A stretch of 64,000 nucleotides of DNA from Methylosinus trichosporium OB3b (GCF_002752655.1 NZ_CP023737.1:1798001-1862000), one strand, 5' to 3'. Numbered from the stretch's first letter, positions 1 to 9,031 are shown. Numbers and translations: made by a program. The notes: generated from the sequence alone by a model not told the origin.

Positions 1-1462
1 TCAGGCCGCCCTGATAGCCCCACACCGGATAACGGTGATAGTGATGGCGATCGAAAATCGGGAAGCCGATGCGCAGCAGCGGAGTGCCGGTGTCACGCTC
101 GAGATATTTGCCGTAGGTGTTGCCGATCAGGAAGTCGACCGGCTCCGTGAACAGCAGCGAACGCATGTGCCAGAGATCCTTACCGGGATAGCACTTGCAG
201 TTCTTGCCGAAGGGCGAGGAGGCGAACAGCGCGTTCATCTTCTCTTCCCAGAGCTTGCCGCCGTTGGACGCCAGCACGGTGATCGGCTCGGCGCCGAGCT
301 CGAGCAGGAAGGCGGACAGGCCGTAGCAGAGATCCGGATCGCCGTAGATCGCGTAACGCTTGCCGTGCAAATGCGCGGAAGAGTCGGCGATCGCATCGAC
401 CAGGCGGCCGCGCTCCTTAGTCAGCTCCTTCGAGATCGGCTTGCCGGTGACCTCCGAGACCTTCATCAGGAACTCGTCGGTGCCGCGAACGCCAATCGGA
501 TGATGGAAGGAATAGGTGTCCTGGCCGCTGGCGGCGATGAGCGGCAGAGTCTTCTCCGTGGAGAAGTGCTGCATCGAGAAGGTCGCCTTGGCGTGGATCG
601 CGTTGGCCGCGTCTTCGAGCGTCGTGCCGCCGTCATACATGCGGAACTCGCCGTCGGTCGGCGTATCCCACACGTCGCTCGGATCGCCGAGGATCGTGTA
701 TTCGACGCCCATCGAGTCGAACATGCGCTTCACTTCGCGAATGTTGCCGACCACATAGCCGTCGAAGCCGCCGATGAAGTTGATCTTCTCGTTCGGAACG
801 CGCTCGAGCTTGGGCGCAGTGCCGGCCTTGCCGTTCCAGAAGTGATCGACAATGCCCTTCATCACATTGTCGTAGCCGGTGACGTGGCTGCCGACGAAAG
901 CGGGAGTGTGCGCGAACGGAACGTCGTACTCCATCGGAACGGAGCCCTTGTCCTTCGACGTCTTGATGAAGGCGTTCAGGTCGTCGCCGATGACTTCCGC
1001 CATGCAGGTGGTAGAGACGGAGATCATCTTCGGCTTATACATATTGTAGGTGTTGGCGAGGCCGTCGATCATATTGTTGAGGCCGCCGAACACCGCCGCG
1101 TCTTCGGTCATCGAGGAGGAGACGCAAGACGTCGGCTCCTTGAAGTGGCGCGAGAAGTGCGAGCGATAATAAGCGACGCAGCCCTGCGAACCATGCACGA
1201 ACGGAATCGTGCTCTCGAACCCGAGCGAGGCGAAAACCGCGCCGAGCGGCTGGCAGGCCTTCGCGGGGTTGACGGTCAGAGCCTCACGAGCGAAGTTTTT
1301 GTCCTGATATTCCTTGGTCTTGGCCCAATCCTTCACGCGCTCGACCTCGGAGTCGGCGACATGATTCTCGAACTCTTTCTTCTTTCTCTCGAACAGCTCG
1401 ATGTATTCCGGCTGACGGAATAGATTGAAATGGTCGAGAACATTTTCTGCATTCTGTGGCAT
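1..1462 (-). CDS. nifK: Nitrogenase MoFe protein beta chain (3' end beyond the window)
   Basis: NifK is the beta subunit of the cytoplasmic MoFe protein and contributes ligands to the P-cluster at the alpha-beta interface. Reading leftwards from an ATG preceded by a GGGGAACCGAC stretch, the translation begins [20 protein letters not shown] and runs 487 codons without a stop. It contains the characteristic stretches [21 protein letters not shown] and [13 protein letters not shown], which hold the P-cluster cysteines. The family is about 510-520 residues long, so roughly 30 residues lie off the left edge. It follows nifD by 126 bases containing a hairpin and is the third gene of nifHDK. Identification is firm. 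Confidence 0.97.
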   Translation of the reverse strand, partial: MPQNAENVLDHFNLFRQPEYIELFERKKKEFENHVADSEVERVKDWAKTKEYQDKNFAREALTVNPAKACQPLGAVFASLGFESTIPFVHGSQGCVAYYRSHFSRHFKEPTSCVSSSMTEDAAVFGGLNNMIDGLANTYNMYKPKMISVSTTCMAEVIGDDLNAFIKTSKDKGSVPMEYDVPFAHTPAFVGSHVTGYDNVMKGIVDHFWNGKAGTAPKLERVPNEKINFIGGFDGYVVGNIREVKRMFDSMGVEYTILGDPSDVWDTPTDGEFRMYDGGTTLEDAANAIHAKATFSMQHFSTEKTLPLIAASGQDTYSFHHPIGVRGTDEFLMKVSEVTGKPISKELTKERGRLVDAIADSSAHLHGKRYAIYGDPDLCYGLSAFLLELGAEPITVLASNGGKLWEEKMNALFASSPFGKNCKCYPGKDLWHMRSLLFTEPVDFLIGNTYGKYLERDTGTPLLRIGFPIFDRHHYHRYPVWGYQGGL

Positions 1463-1538
1463 GTCGGTTCCCCTCGTTGTCCGCGAGCGCCCGCTCTCGA
1501 AGACCAAAGTCGGCGATCCGACATCGGCCCTCCCGAAT

Positions 1539-1562
1539 GCGAACGGGGCGAACCCCGTTCGC
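1539..1562 (-). other. Hairpin in the nifD-nifK intercistronic gap
   Basis: A perfect 10-bp inverted repeat (GCGAACGGGG / CCCCGTTCGC) with a four-base loop lies between nifD and nifK. No T-run follows it, so it is more likely an mRNA stability or processing element than a terminator. Confidence 0.5.
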
Positions 1563-1588
1563 ACAGAGAGCGTTTGACTCTCAGTCGA

Positions 1589-3055
1589 TCAAGCCGCCCA
1601 AGGCGCCTTGGCGAATTTCCAGACCGGCGAATTGATCGCCATGTCCATGTCGCGAGCGAAGATCGCGAAGCCGTCATAACCGTGATACGGGCCCGAGTAA
1701 TCCCAGCTGTGCATCTGGCGGAAGGGCACGCCCATCTTCTGGAAGACGTACTTCTCCTTGATGCCCGAGCCGACCAGATCCGGCTGGATCTTCTCGACAA
1801 ACTTCTCGAACTCGTAGCCGGTCACGTCGTCATAGATCAGCGTGCCGTCCTTCACATAATGGGTCGTGCGCTGATAATCGTCGTTGTGGCCGAACTCATA
1901 GCCCGTGCCGACGATCTCCATGCCGAGGTCCTCATAGGCGCCGATCACGTGACGCGGACGGAGACCGCCGACGAACAGCATGACCTTCTTGCCCTCAAGA
2001 CGCGGACGGTACTTCGCGATCACCGCGTCCATCAGCGGACGATATTTGGCGATGACGCGCTCGGCGCCTTCCTTGATCTTGTCGTCGAAGTGGCTGGCGA
2101 TCTTACGCAGCGACTCCTCGATCTTGGACGGTCCGAAGAAGTTGTACTCGACCCACGGAACCCCGTACTTCTCTTCCATGTGACGGGAGATGTAGTTCAT
2201 CGAGCGGTAGCAGTGCAGCACGTTGAGCTTGGCGCGAGGCGTCGCCTCGAGCTCGGCGATCGTGCCGTCGCCCGACCACTGCGCAACCACGCGCAGACCC
2301 ATCTCCTCGAGCAGGATGCGCGAAGACCACGCGTCGCCGCCGATGTTGTAGTCGCCGATGATCGCAACGTCGTAAGGCGTCGGCTCGAACAGGGCCGGCT
2401 TGCCTTCCATCTTGTCGAACACCCAGTCGCGGATCGCGTCGTTGGCCAGATGGTGGCCGAGCGACTGCGAAACGCCGCGGAAGCCTTCGCAGCGCACCGG
2501 AACGATCGTGTGGCCGTTGTACTCTTTGGTCTTCGCCTTGGAGACAGCCTCGATGTCGTCGCCGATGAGGCCGATCGGGCACTCGGACTGCACGGAGATG
2601 CCCTTGTTCAGCGGGAACAGCTCCTGGATCTCGTCGATCAGCTTGGCGAGCTTCTTGTCGCCGCCGAACACGATGTCCTTCTCCTGGAAGTCCGACGTGA
2701 ACTGCATCGTCACGAAGGTGTCGATGCCCGTCGTGCCGATGTAGTAGTTGCGGCGCGACGCCCAGGAATACTGGCCGCAGCCCACCGGGCCGTGGCTGAT
2801 GTGGATCATGTCCTTGATCGGACCCCACACCACGCCCTTCGAACCGGCGTACGCGCAGCCACGGATCGTCATCACGCCGGGGATCGACTTGATGTTGGAC
2901 TTGACGCCGCAATCCGGCTTGCCATCCTCGAACGTGTTGAGGTGCTTCGCGCGGCGCTTGGCGGTCTTTTCGGGATAAACTTCGAGGACTTCCTTGATCA
3001 GCGCTTTATTGCGCGCCTTGATGTCCTCGATGGATTCGGGTTGAGCAAGGCTCAT
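1589..3055 (-). CDS. nifD: Nitrogenase MoFe protein alpha chain
   Basis: NifD (488 aa) binds the FeMo cofactor and half of the P-cluster in the dinitrogenase tetramer. The P-cluster cysteines are Cys67 (RGCAYAG), Cys93 ([10 protein letters not shown]) and Cys159 ([11 protein letters not shown]). The cofactor ligands are Cys282 (LHCYRSMNY) and His449 ([10 protein letters not shown]). The Cys282-His449 spacing of 167 equals that of Cys275-His442 in Azotobacter. Start is the ATG of [10 protein letters not shown] behind an AAAAAGGGGTGGC ribosome-binding region. It is full length, with no anomaly, and is co-transcribed with nifH and nifK. Confidence 0.98.
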   Translation of the reverse strand: MSLAQPESIEDIKARNKALIKEVLEVYPEKTAKRRAKHLNTFEDGKPDCGVKSNIKSIPGVMTIRGCAYAGSKGVVWGPIKDMIHISHGPVGCGQYSWASRRNYYIGTTGIDTFVTMQFTSDFQEKDIVFGGDKKLAKLIDEIQELFPLNKGISVQSECPIGLIGDDIEAVSKAKTKEYNGHTIVPVRCEGFRGVSQSLGHHLANDAIRDWVFDKMEGKPALFEPTPYDVAIIGDYNIGGDAWSSRILLEEMGLRVVAQWSGDGTIAELEATPRAKLNVLHCYRSMNYISRHMEEKYGVPWVEYNFFGPSKIEESLRKIASHFDDKIKEGAERVIAKYRPLMDAVIAKYRPRLEGKKVMLFVGGLRPRHVIGAYEDLGMEIVGTGYEFGHNDDYQRTTHYVKDGTLIYDDVTGYEFEKFVEKIQPDLVGSGIKEKYVFQKMGVPFRQMHSWDYSGPYHGYDGFAIFARDMDMAINSPVWKFAKAPWAA

Positions 3056-3084
3056 GTCGCCACCCCTTTTTTAATTGGACGTGC

Positions 3085-3132
3085 TTGAAAGATCGACCCG
3101 GCCCCGTATGAGGCCGGGTCGCGTGCTTTCAA
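3085..3132 (-). other. Long stem-loop between nifH and nifD
   Basis: A GACCCGGCC / GGCCGGGTC stem with an 8-base loop is flanked by an outer TTGAAAG / CTTTCAA pairing. On the transcribed strand it sits directly after the nifH stop and is not followed by a T-run. Such hairpins after nifH are known to protect nifH mRNA and raise NifH over NifDK; that role is inferred here. Confidence 0.6.
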
Positions 3133-3137
3133 ACGGA

Positions 3138-4091
<954 letters not shown>

Positions 4092-4181
4092 TTACCGACC
4101 GAGCCCGGCGCCGGTTGCGGATCGCCCCCTTGGGATCGGGGCCGCCCAATTCCGCAGCCACTCGCCTTGCGCTCCCAGTGT

Positions 4182-4197
4182 CGCAAGCGGCGTGCCA
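4182..4197 (-). promoter_or_regulatory. Sigma-54 (-24/-12) promoter of nifHDK
   Basis: Reading leftwards the motif is TGGCACG-CCGC-TTGC, an exact match to the RpoN consensus with GG and GC ten bases apart. The predicted transcript start is near 4171, giving an nifH leader of about 145 bases. Confidence 0.92.
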
Positions 4198-4268
4198 AGC
4201 CCTGACAACACGTACATCCTATTGATAAAACGCGATTTCAGCCTAGACCGGGGACCGAGTTGAACACG

Positions 4269-4284
4269 TGTGTCAAAGCCGACA
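4269..4284. promoter_or_regulatory. NifA upstream activator site shared by nifH and the divergent gene
   Basis: TGT-N10-ACA, the NifA enhancer consensus. Its centre is about 105 bases from the predicted nifH start and about 130 bases from that of the divergent response-regulator gene, the usual range for both. Confidence 0.8.
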
Positions 4285-4379
4285 GTCATGCGCGGAATCG
4301 GACGAAGGGCTTGGTTCGGCGGCGGTAACGAAATCGCGAGACGCAAATCCGACGCCGTTGTCCGTTCTGCGCCCCAATC

Positions 4380-4395
4380 CGGCATACCAATTGCT
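4380..4395 (+). promoter_or_regulatory. Sigma-54 promoter of the divergent response-regulator gene
   Basis: The motif CGGCATA-CCAA-TTGCT has GG and GC ten bases apart and a perfect TTGCT half. Predicted transcription starts near 4406, 23 bases before the ATG at 4429. This argues against the longer reading frame that opens upstream of the promoter. Confidence 0.8.
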
Positions 4396-4428
4396 ATGTT
4401 TTGGACACGCAACCCCGGAGAAGACGAG

Positions 4429-4857
4429 ATGCAGATCGGCGTCGAAACGGCCCGCGCGGTCGAGAACAAAAGGATCTTCGTCGTCGATGACGATGAGATC
4501 ATCCGTGCGGCGCTTCAATTCATGCTGCATGACGAATATGAGACGCATGAGGTCACGAGCCTCGCGGAAGCTTTCACTAAATCCGAGACGATGAAGCCGG
4601 ATCTCGTGATCTTGTCGGAACAGGTCGTGAAGGCCGCGGGCCTTCCGGTGCTCGCGGAAATCCCGCAGAAGATGCCGGGCGCCAAGACCCTCGTCGTGGT
4701 CGACTCCCTGCAGAATGGTTTTGGCAAGGAAGCGCAAGCGGCCGGCGCGCATGGCTACTTCGTCAAGCCGCTCACGGTCGAGTTCGTGCGACAGAAGGTC
4801 GACGTGCTGCTCGGGCGACGTCAGGGCGTCTCCATTCCGTTGACCATCATCGGCTGA
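4429..4857 (+). CDS. Single-domain degenerate response regulator divergent from nifH
   Basis: The 142-aa product is a lone CheY-like receiver domain with no output domain. The acidic pocket Asp20-Asp22 (FVVDDDE) and the conserved lysine Lys113 (FVKPL) are present. At the phosphoacceptor position, however, PDLVIL is followed by Ser63 instead of Asp, so aspartyl phosphorylation is unlikely. The ATG was chosen for its GGAG ribosome-binding site and because a sigma-54 promoter ends just upstream; frames starting nearer 4270 would begin before that promoter. The shared NifA site suggests co-expression with nitrogenase. Its function is unknown; a protein-protein switch or adaptor is inferred. Confidence 0.8.
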   Translation: MQIGVETARAVENKRIFVVDDDEIIRAALQFMLHDEYETHEVTSLAEAFTKSETMKPDLVILSEQVVKAAGLPVLAEIPQKMPGAKTLVVVDSLQNGFGKEAQAAGAHGYFVKPLTVEFVRQKVDVLLGRRQGVSIPLTIIG

Positions 4858-4882
4858 CATTTCACCGAGGCAGTCCTCGCCG

Positions 4883-4915
4883 AGCCCGATGTCGCACGCG
4901 ATGTCGGGCTTTTTT
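4883..4915 (+). terminator. Rho-independent terminator after the response-regulator gene
   Basis: An AGCCCGA / TCGGGCT stem is followed by six T residues, 25 bases past the stop codon. Confidence 0.8.
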
Positions 4916-4950
4916 CGTCTCCGTTCCCAATTGTCGGTCTGTCGAGCCCA

Positions 4951-4992
4951 AAACAAACAACGCCCGCGCTCTCACGCGGGCGTTGTTTGTTT
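4951..4992. terminator. Bidirectional hairpin between convergent genes
   Basis: Perfect 18-bp inverted repeat (positions 4951-4968 and 4975-4992) with a GC core, A-rich on one flank and T-rich on the other. It can terminate transcription from both sides. Confidence 0.8.
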
Positions 4993-5007
4993 CGACGCTG
5001 TTGAAGT

Positions 5008-5340
5008 TCACAGCTGCGGCACGATGATCAGCCTTTCGACCGGATTGCCTTCAATGAAATGCGACTGCACGATCTCATCGATATCCTCCGGAGTGCGCGG
5101 CGCATACCAGACACCTTGCGGATACACGACCATCAGCGGACCCGCGCGGCAAAAGCCCAAGCATGCGGTCGCCGTCATTGACACGTCCGGCAACGGCTGG
5201 GCGCCGAGCTTGGCTTGTAGACGATCCCATAAAGGTTTCGCACCCGAGGTCGTGCAGCTGCCGCGCGGATGTCCGGGCGGTCGCTGCTGAAAGCAGGTGA
5301 ACACGTGGTATTTGAACACTACCGGAAGGTCTTCGAGCAT
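5008..5340 (-). CDS. Thioredoxin-like [2Fe-2S] ferredoxin
   Basis: A 110-aa protein of the thioredoxin-fold [2Fe-2S] ferredoxin family, known from nif clusters and the NuoE type. Four cysteines fit the pattern: Cys16 (VFTCFQ), Cys29 (RGSCTTSG), then Cys60 and Cys64 (TACLGFCRAGP). The start MLEDLPVVFKYHVF has an AAGGAA site nearby; a longer in-frame extension lacks family similarity. It is last in the leftward block that begins with the plant-type ferredoxin. A role in electron supply or cofactor assembly for nitrogenase is inferred from location. Confidence 0.85.
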   Translation of the reverse strand: MLEDLPVVFKYHVFTCFQQRPPGHPRGSCTTSGAKPLWDRLQAKLGAQPLPDVSMTATACLGFCRAGPLMVVYPQGVWYAPRTPEDIDEIVQSHFIEGNPVERLIIVPQL

Positions 5341-5381
5341 TGTCGTTCCTTGTCGTCCATCGTCGTCACGGTGAGCGGAGC

Positions 5382-6281
5382 TCAGGCGGCTGCATCCGCC
5401 GTCTTCACACTCGCCGCGCCGCCGGACAGCTTCGCGAAGAAATCCGCCAGCGGCATATCGATCCGTTCGATATTCTGCTCTTTGATGAACTTCGCTTCGT
5501 TTTTGGTCAGCGGTCCTTCGATCACAGCCCAATGGACGTCGCTCGAACGCTTCATGATCTGCCGCGCGAAGCTGCGCTCGATCTGCGTCGTAAAGCGGCA
5601 ACCGAGGAACAGAAAATTACGGCCCTTGCGAACCGATTGGACCACTTCCGGGATCGGCGTTTGAATGTCGATCTCTGTCAGAACTTCGACATAATCCGAA
5701 TCCGAGATGATGTAGTTCGCCGCGGGCGTCACCGAGCCGATGGGTTGATAGAGCAGCGTGGACCAAGTGAGTGTTTCATCGGGCGCTTCGGCAGGGGCTT
5801 TTGCTCCCGATCCGTCCTGCACGAAGTCCTTTTTCTTCACCATCGATCCGTCGGGACGGAAATAGTCGACCCAATAGCCGAAATGTTCAGCTTGGGAGAC
5901 TCCTTGCACCTGCCCCCAATTGCTGCGCACTGCGAGCGCCTTTTGCGGAAGATCGTCATACCAAGCATGAACGAGCAACGGCAGTTGCGGAAGCGACGCG
6001 ATCCAATTGTGCAGCGCGCTCGGCTCGGTCGGATGTGCGAAAGCCTTCGCCATCGCAGCGACCACGGTCTTACGATGTTTGAAGTTCTCGATATATTGCG
6101 CGGCCGCAGTGAGATTGTTGCGAATCTTGTGCGGCACGGTTGCCAGTGTGGTCAGATGACCAACCAAATCCTCGGGCGACGCGGGCACCGAAGCCCCTTC
6201 GCGCGCCAGCGCCAAAACGCCGGGTCCGAGATAGGGAATCACGAGGCCGCGCTCGAGGCCCGTTTCGATTGCGCTCAGCAC
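5382..6281 (-). CDS. SIR2-like domain protein within the nif block
   Basis: The 299-aa product looks like the SIR2-like (SIR2_2) fold. It has an N-terminal nucleotide-loop-like IPYLGPGVLAL and a late GRNFLFLGCRFTTQIER segment typical of that family. The classical sirtuin catalytic HG and zinc-finger CxxC pairs are not seen, so deacetylase activity cannot be assumed; related domains bind or hydrolyse NAD. It lies between two ferredoxin genes in a nif block, 35 bases after the 71-aa gene. Its role in nitrogen fixation is not known to me. Confidence 0.65.
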   Translation of the reverse strand: MLSAIETGLERGLVIPYLGPGVLALAREGASVPASPEDLVGHLTTLATVPHKIRNNLTAAAQYIENFKHRKTVVAAMAKAFAHPTEPSALHNWIASLPQLPLLVHAWYDDLPQKALAVRSNWGQVQGVSQAEHFGYWVDYFRPDGSMVKKKDFVQDGSGAKAPAEAPDETLTWSTLLYQPIGSVTPAANYIISDSDYVEVLTEIDIQTPIPEVVQSVRKGRNFLFLGCRFTTQIERSFARQIMKRSSDVHWAVIEGPLTKNEAKFIKEQNIERIDMPLADFFAKLSGGAASVKTADAAA

Positions 6282-6315
6282 TTGTAGTCTCCTCTCACCG
6301 AACCCGGTTTTTCAA

Positions 6316-6531
6316 TTATTGCAGCGCCGCGGCTTTCACCGTGTCGAGCTCCTCGGGCGTCAGCTTGAACGCCCCCCGCCCGCCCGTGAGCGCCATGTAG
6401 TCCATCGCATAGGTGTTGGTCAGCTTGTCGAACCATTGCTGGCCAGACAGGCTCATCGGGCGTTCGCCGATCTCCGAGACCGAACCATCCGAATAGAAGC
6501 GCACATGAATGACGACAGTCTTCTCGCTCAT
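6316..6531 (-). CDS. Unrecognised 71-aa protein in the nif ferredoxin block
   Basis: A small soluble protein beginning MSEKTVVIHVRFYSDGSVSE, with a GGAG ribosome-binding site. It has no cysteines, signal peptide or membrane segment. The N-terminus looks like a short beta-strand pair, followed by a helical C-terminus (TPEELDTVKAAAL). It sits 19 bases after the plant-type ferredoxin stop and 35 bases before the SIR2-like gene, so it is probably translated from the same message. I do not recognise the family. Tight packing with two ferredoxins suggests a partner of electron-transfer proteins. Confidence 0.7.
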   Translation of the reverse strand: MSEKTVVIHVRFYSDGSVSEIGERPMSLSGQQWFDKLTNTYAMDYMALTGGRGAFKLTPEELDTVKAAALQ

Positions 6532-6550
6532 TGTGATTCTCCTTCCAGAT

Positions 6551-6856
6551 TCAGCGACCCGAGTCGAAGCCGAGAAGCTCGACCGTCACATTTTCGGTTC
6601 CAAAATTGGTTTGGCAGGCGAGACGCGACTTGGAGCCGACGCCGACGATCGAGTCGAGCCTTTCGTTTTCGGCGCGAGTCGCCTTGGACATGCTCTTCTT
6701 GCCCTCCTGGACAAAGACGTGGCAGGTGCCGCATTTCGCCTCGCCGCTGCACTTGCTCATGATCGATTCTCCGGCAGCGATGATCGCGTCCAGAAGTCTG
6801 CTGCCCTGCTCGGCCTCGATGGTTTTGCCTGACGGCAGAATGGTCAGTACCGGCAT
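6551..6856 (-). CDS. Plant/adrenodoxin-type [2Fe-2S] ferredoxin
   Basis: The 101-aa product has the ferredoxin ligand pattern Cys36-x5-Cys42-x2-Cys45-x35-Cys81 (SKCSGEAKCGTCHVF and RLACQTNFG). The start MPVLTILPSGK was preferred over a 40-residue longer frame because an AGGAGG site lies just upstream and the ferredoxin fold begins there. It is first in a four-gene leftward block (ferredoxin, 71-aa protein, SIR2-like, thioredoxin-like ferredoxin). It probably donates electrons to, or helps assemble, nitrogenase; which of the two cannot be told from sequence. Confidence 0.9.
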   Translation of the reverse strand: MPVLTILPSGKTIEAEQGSRLLDAIIAAGESIMSKCSGEAKCGTCHVFVQEGKKSMSKATRAENERLDSIVGVGSKSRLACQTNFGTENVTVELLGFDSGR

Positions 6857-6903
6857 GTCGCTTGTCCTCCTTGCCAATGCCATGGTCCTCACAAGGAGCC
6901 AGG

Positions 6904-6919
6904 AGCAAGTTTCGAACCA
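6904..6919 (-). promoter_or_regulatory. Possible sigma-54 promoter for the ferredoxin block
   Basis: Reading leftwards: TGGTTCG-AAAC-TTGCT. The -12 half is perfect and the GG/GC spacing is ten, but the -24 half has two mismatches. No correctly spaced NifA site was seen upstream (a TGT-N8-ACA near 6966 has the wrong spacing). Confidence 0.45.
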
Positions 6920-7016
6920 CTCCAGATCGGCGATCGGAGTCTCGCCAGCGCCGCTCCAGCGTGTTGAAACCGACATAAAAACCGGAATTTACGCCGGCGC
7001 CGCCCGAAGGCGAGCA

Positions 7017-7051
7017 AGCCGACGCGCTGCTGTCGCAACGCGTCGGCTTTT
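7017..7051. terminator. Hairpin after the nifB operon
   Basis: AGCCGACGCG / CGCGTCGGCT perfect 10-bp stem with a 12-base loop, just beyond the DegT-family stop. The T-run (four) is on the plus strand; on the operon strand the tail is only weakly T-rich. Confidence 0.55.
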
Positions 7052-7092
7052 CGACAATGACAAAGCTGCGACTGCGTCGTCCGCGCTGACGC

Positions 7093-8244
7093 TCAGAGAT
7101 AGATCGCGGCGCCTGCGCCGATATTGATCGACGCGTCTTTCATCGTGCCGACGATGAAGGCGATCTGATTTTCGGTGAGATGCGCATGAAAGGGAAGCGC
7201 AACGGCGCGATCCGCCACCTTCTCTGTGACGAAGAAATTGCCACGACGATAGCCGAGATCGAAATAATAACGCTGCAGATGCAATGGATGCGAATAGGCG
7301 GCGGCTTCGATCTTCTCGGTGTGCAGGTCCTCGATGATGGCGTCGCGGCTGGAGCGCGAGAAGCGCGTGCCGAGATGCACGACATACAAAAACCAATGCA
7401 CCTCTTCGACGTCAGGGCCGATATAGGGGTCCTTGATGCCTTCGAACGATTTCACATATTCGTAATACCACCGTTCGACGCGCGTGCGCCGCGCCAGCAG
7501 CAGCTCGAGCCGCCGGAATTGAGCGAGGCCGAGCGCGGCAGTGATATCGCTCATTCCCGCCTGCATCGGCGGATGGGCGCCGAGAACGACCGACGACCGC
7601 TCCTGGATGCGACGGCTGCGAAGGTTGCGAATGATCGACGCTTTGTCATCGTCGTCGGTGACGATCATTCCGCCTTCGCCGCAGGCGAGCACGCTCGGCT
7701 GCGAAAAGTCGAACACCGCGCAATCGCCGAAGGAGCCGACCAGCCTGCCCTTGTAGACCGAGCCGATCGCCTCGGTCGAATCCTCGAACAATGCGATCTT
7801 CTTGGTTTCGGCGAGTTGACGAAACGCGTCCCAAGGCGCGGGATGCCCATTGGTGTTGCCCGCGACGATCGCCTTTGTCCGCTCGGTGACGACCTTCTCG
7901 GCCTTGTCGGGCTCGAGCGTTCCCGCCCAATAGTCGATGTCGGCGAACACCGGTCGTGCGCCCGAAAGCGCAATCGCATGTGTCGTCTCGCGGAATGAAT
8001 GCGCAGAGGCGACAACCTCGTCGCCGGGACCGATCCCGTAGGCGCGCAGGATCAGCATCAGCCCGATCGTTCCGCTCGACACCGCGATCGCATGTTTGCG
8101 GCCGAGATATTTGGCGAATTCCGCCTCGAACTGCTCCACCACCGGCCCGGCCGAAAGGCGGGGCGAGGTGAGCGTTTCGATGACCAGGTCCAGATCGCTC
8201 TGGACGAGGTCTGGATCGTTCAACGGCAAAGTGCTCGTTTGCAT
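7093..8244 (-). CDS. DegT/DnrJ/EryC1-family protein lacking the catalytic lysine
   Basis: The 383-aa product has the full length and fold markers of PLP-dependent DegT/StrS sugar aminotransferases: SSGT at 56-59, the ligand Asp155 (FEDSTEAIG), YKGRLVGSFGD, and the GEGG turn (189-192). In the family the lysine that forms the Schiff base with PLP lies five residues before GEGG. Here FDFSQPSVLACGEGG puts Ser184 in that place, and no nearby lysine substitutes. Aminotransferase activity is therefore doubtful; a dehydratase-like (ColD uses His), binding or scaffold role is possible. It is the last gene of the nifB operon, four bases after the 87-aa gene. Confidence 0.85.
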   Translation of the reverse strand: MQTSTLPLNDPDLVQSDLDLVIETLTSPRLSAGPVVEQFEAEFAKYLGRKHAIAVSSGTIGLMLILRAYGIGPGDEVVASAHSFRETTHAIALSGARPVFADIDYWAGTLEPDKAEKVVTERTKAIVAGNTNGHPAPWDAFRQLAETKKIALFEDSTEAIGSVYKGRLVGSFGDCAVFDFSQPSVLACGEGGMIVTDDDDKASIIRNLRSRRIQERSSVVLGAHPPMQAGMSDITAALGLAQFRRLELLLARRTRVERWYYEYVKSFEGIKDPYIGPDVEEVHWFLYVVHLGTRFSRSSRDAIIEDLHTEKIEAAAYSHPLHLQRYYFDLGYRRGNFFVTEKVADRAVALPFHAHLTENQIAFIVGTMKDASINIGAGAAIYL

Positions 8245-8248
8245 TCGC

Positions 8249-8512
8249 TCACCTTTTCGGCGCCACTACCAAGCCCGTCGCGACCGTCGGGTCGGAAGTG
8301 ATCTTCACGCAATGATCGCGACCGTCGATCAGGAACAGATCGCAATTCTCGTAGCTGCGGAAGGGCGTCTCGTCTTGAATGTCGGTCTTGTCGCAGCGAA
8401 TCGCATGGACGCCAGGCGCAATCTTGCGCAGGGCCGCGACGGCCGCCGGGTCGGCCGCCGCGGTCGCGAGCGTCGCGTCGATGGCTTCGAACAGCTCCAA
8501 CGCGATGCTCAT
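8249..8512 (-). CDS. Small nif-operon protein, 87 aa
   Basis: Starts MSIALELFEAIDATLATAAA behind a GGAG site two bases after the nifT stop, so it is almost certainly translationally coupled. The N-terminal half is helical and alanine-rich; the C-terminal half holds two cysteines (AIRCDKTDIQ, YENCDLFLIDGRDHC) and a strand-rich end. It may belong to an uncharacterised family that follows nifT/nifX in other diazotrophs (DUF6129 is one candidate), but I cannot confirm this. No membrane or export signal. Confidence 0.7.
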   Translation of the reverse strand: MSIALELFEAIDATLATAAADPAAVAALRKIAPGVHAIRCDKTDIQDETPFRSYENCDLFLIDGRDHCVKITSDPTVATGLVVAPKR

Positions 8513-8514
8513 GA

Positions 8515-8727
8515 TCAATCTCCACTCAGTCGCTTGGCTTCGACCGTAATCGGCAGCGAGGTTTCGGCGGCCATCTCCGGAAGTTGCAGAACCCAGCCGT
8601 TCGCGAGAGTGACCGTGCCGCCCCACAATTGGGGGTTTTGCTGTTCGACGATCGGCTCCTCCAAATCTTTCTTCGGCACATAGGCCGAAAGCACCCCATC
8701 GGAGCCTCTACGGATCATGACTTTCAC
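8515..8727 (-). CDS. nifT: NifT/FixU family protein
   Basis: A 70-aa protein with the hallmark NifT sequence: MKVMIRR, YVPKKDLEEPIVE, LWGGTVTLANGW, LPITVEAKRL. The start is a GTG (positions 8725-8727) with a GCGAGG site six bases before it, giving the family-standard MKVMIRR beginning; the longer upstream frame is not NifT-like. NifT is widely conserved in nif operons, but its biochemical function is unsettled and mutants often have little phenotype. It lies between the nifZ pair and the 87-aa gene. Confidence 0.93.
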   Translation of the reverse strand: MKVMIRRGSDGVLSAYVPKKDLEEPIVEQQNPQLWGGTVTLANGWVLQLPEMAAETSLPITVEAKRLSGD

Positions 8728-8803
8728 GTCGCGCCTCGCTGGTTGAATTGACAAGCTTGGAAAAGCAATCTTCATACCGCATAAGCGCGACGTCACAGCC
8801 CGG

Positions 8804-9031
8804 CTAGACCGGCTCGATCTCGTCCTGGAGGCAGCCGACGACCAGATTCTGAGCGAATTCGACGATGTAGATCGGCGTATCCGTCTCGACATGCTCGCCG
8901 ATCTGAACAATCTCGCCGGGATCGCCGGCCTTCACCAGCAGTGCTTGGGGCTCATGCCCGGGGTGAGAGCCATCATTGAACAAATCGACGGTCGCGCGAA
9001 CGCGCATCCCCCAATCGTAGCGAACACTCAT
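8804..9031 (-). CDS. nifZ: NifZ-domain protein, second of a tandem pair
   Basis: A 75-aa product with the NifZ pattern (YDWGMRVRATVDLFNDGSHPG, LLVKAGDPGEIVQIG, PIYIVEFAQNLVVGCLQDEIE). NifZ helps form the P-cluster of the MoFe protein. Its ATG overlaps the stop of the preceding NifZ-domain gene by four bases, so the two are translationally coupled. In Azotobacter NifZ is one protein of about 150-160 residues; here two short NifZ-domain proteins occur side by side. They may be a split or a tandem duplication with diverged roles. Confidence 0.85.
   Translation of the reverse strand: MSVRYDWGMRVRATVDLFNDGSHPGHEPQALLVKAGDPGEIVQIGEHVETDTPIYIVEFAQNLVVGCLQDEIEPV

Noticed and set aside
4270..4428. 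Longer start for the response-regulator gene
   Set aside because: It would begin inside the NifA site and upstream of the sigma-54 promoter; the receiver fold and a good ribosome-binding site begin at 4429.
6960..6985. NifA site before the ferredoxin block
   Set aside because: The TGT and ACA are separated by eight bases, not ten.
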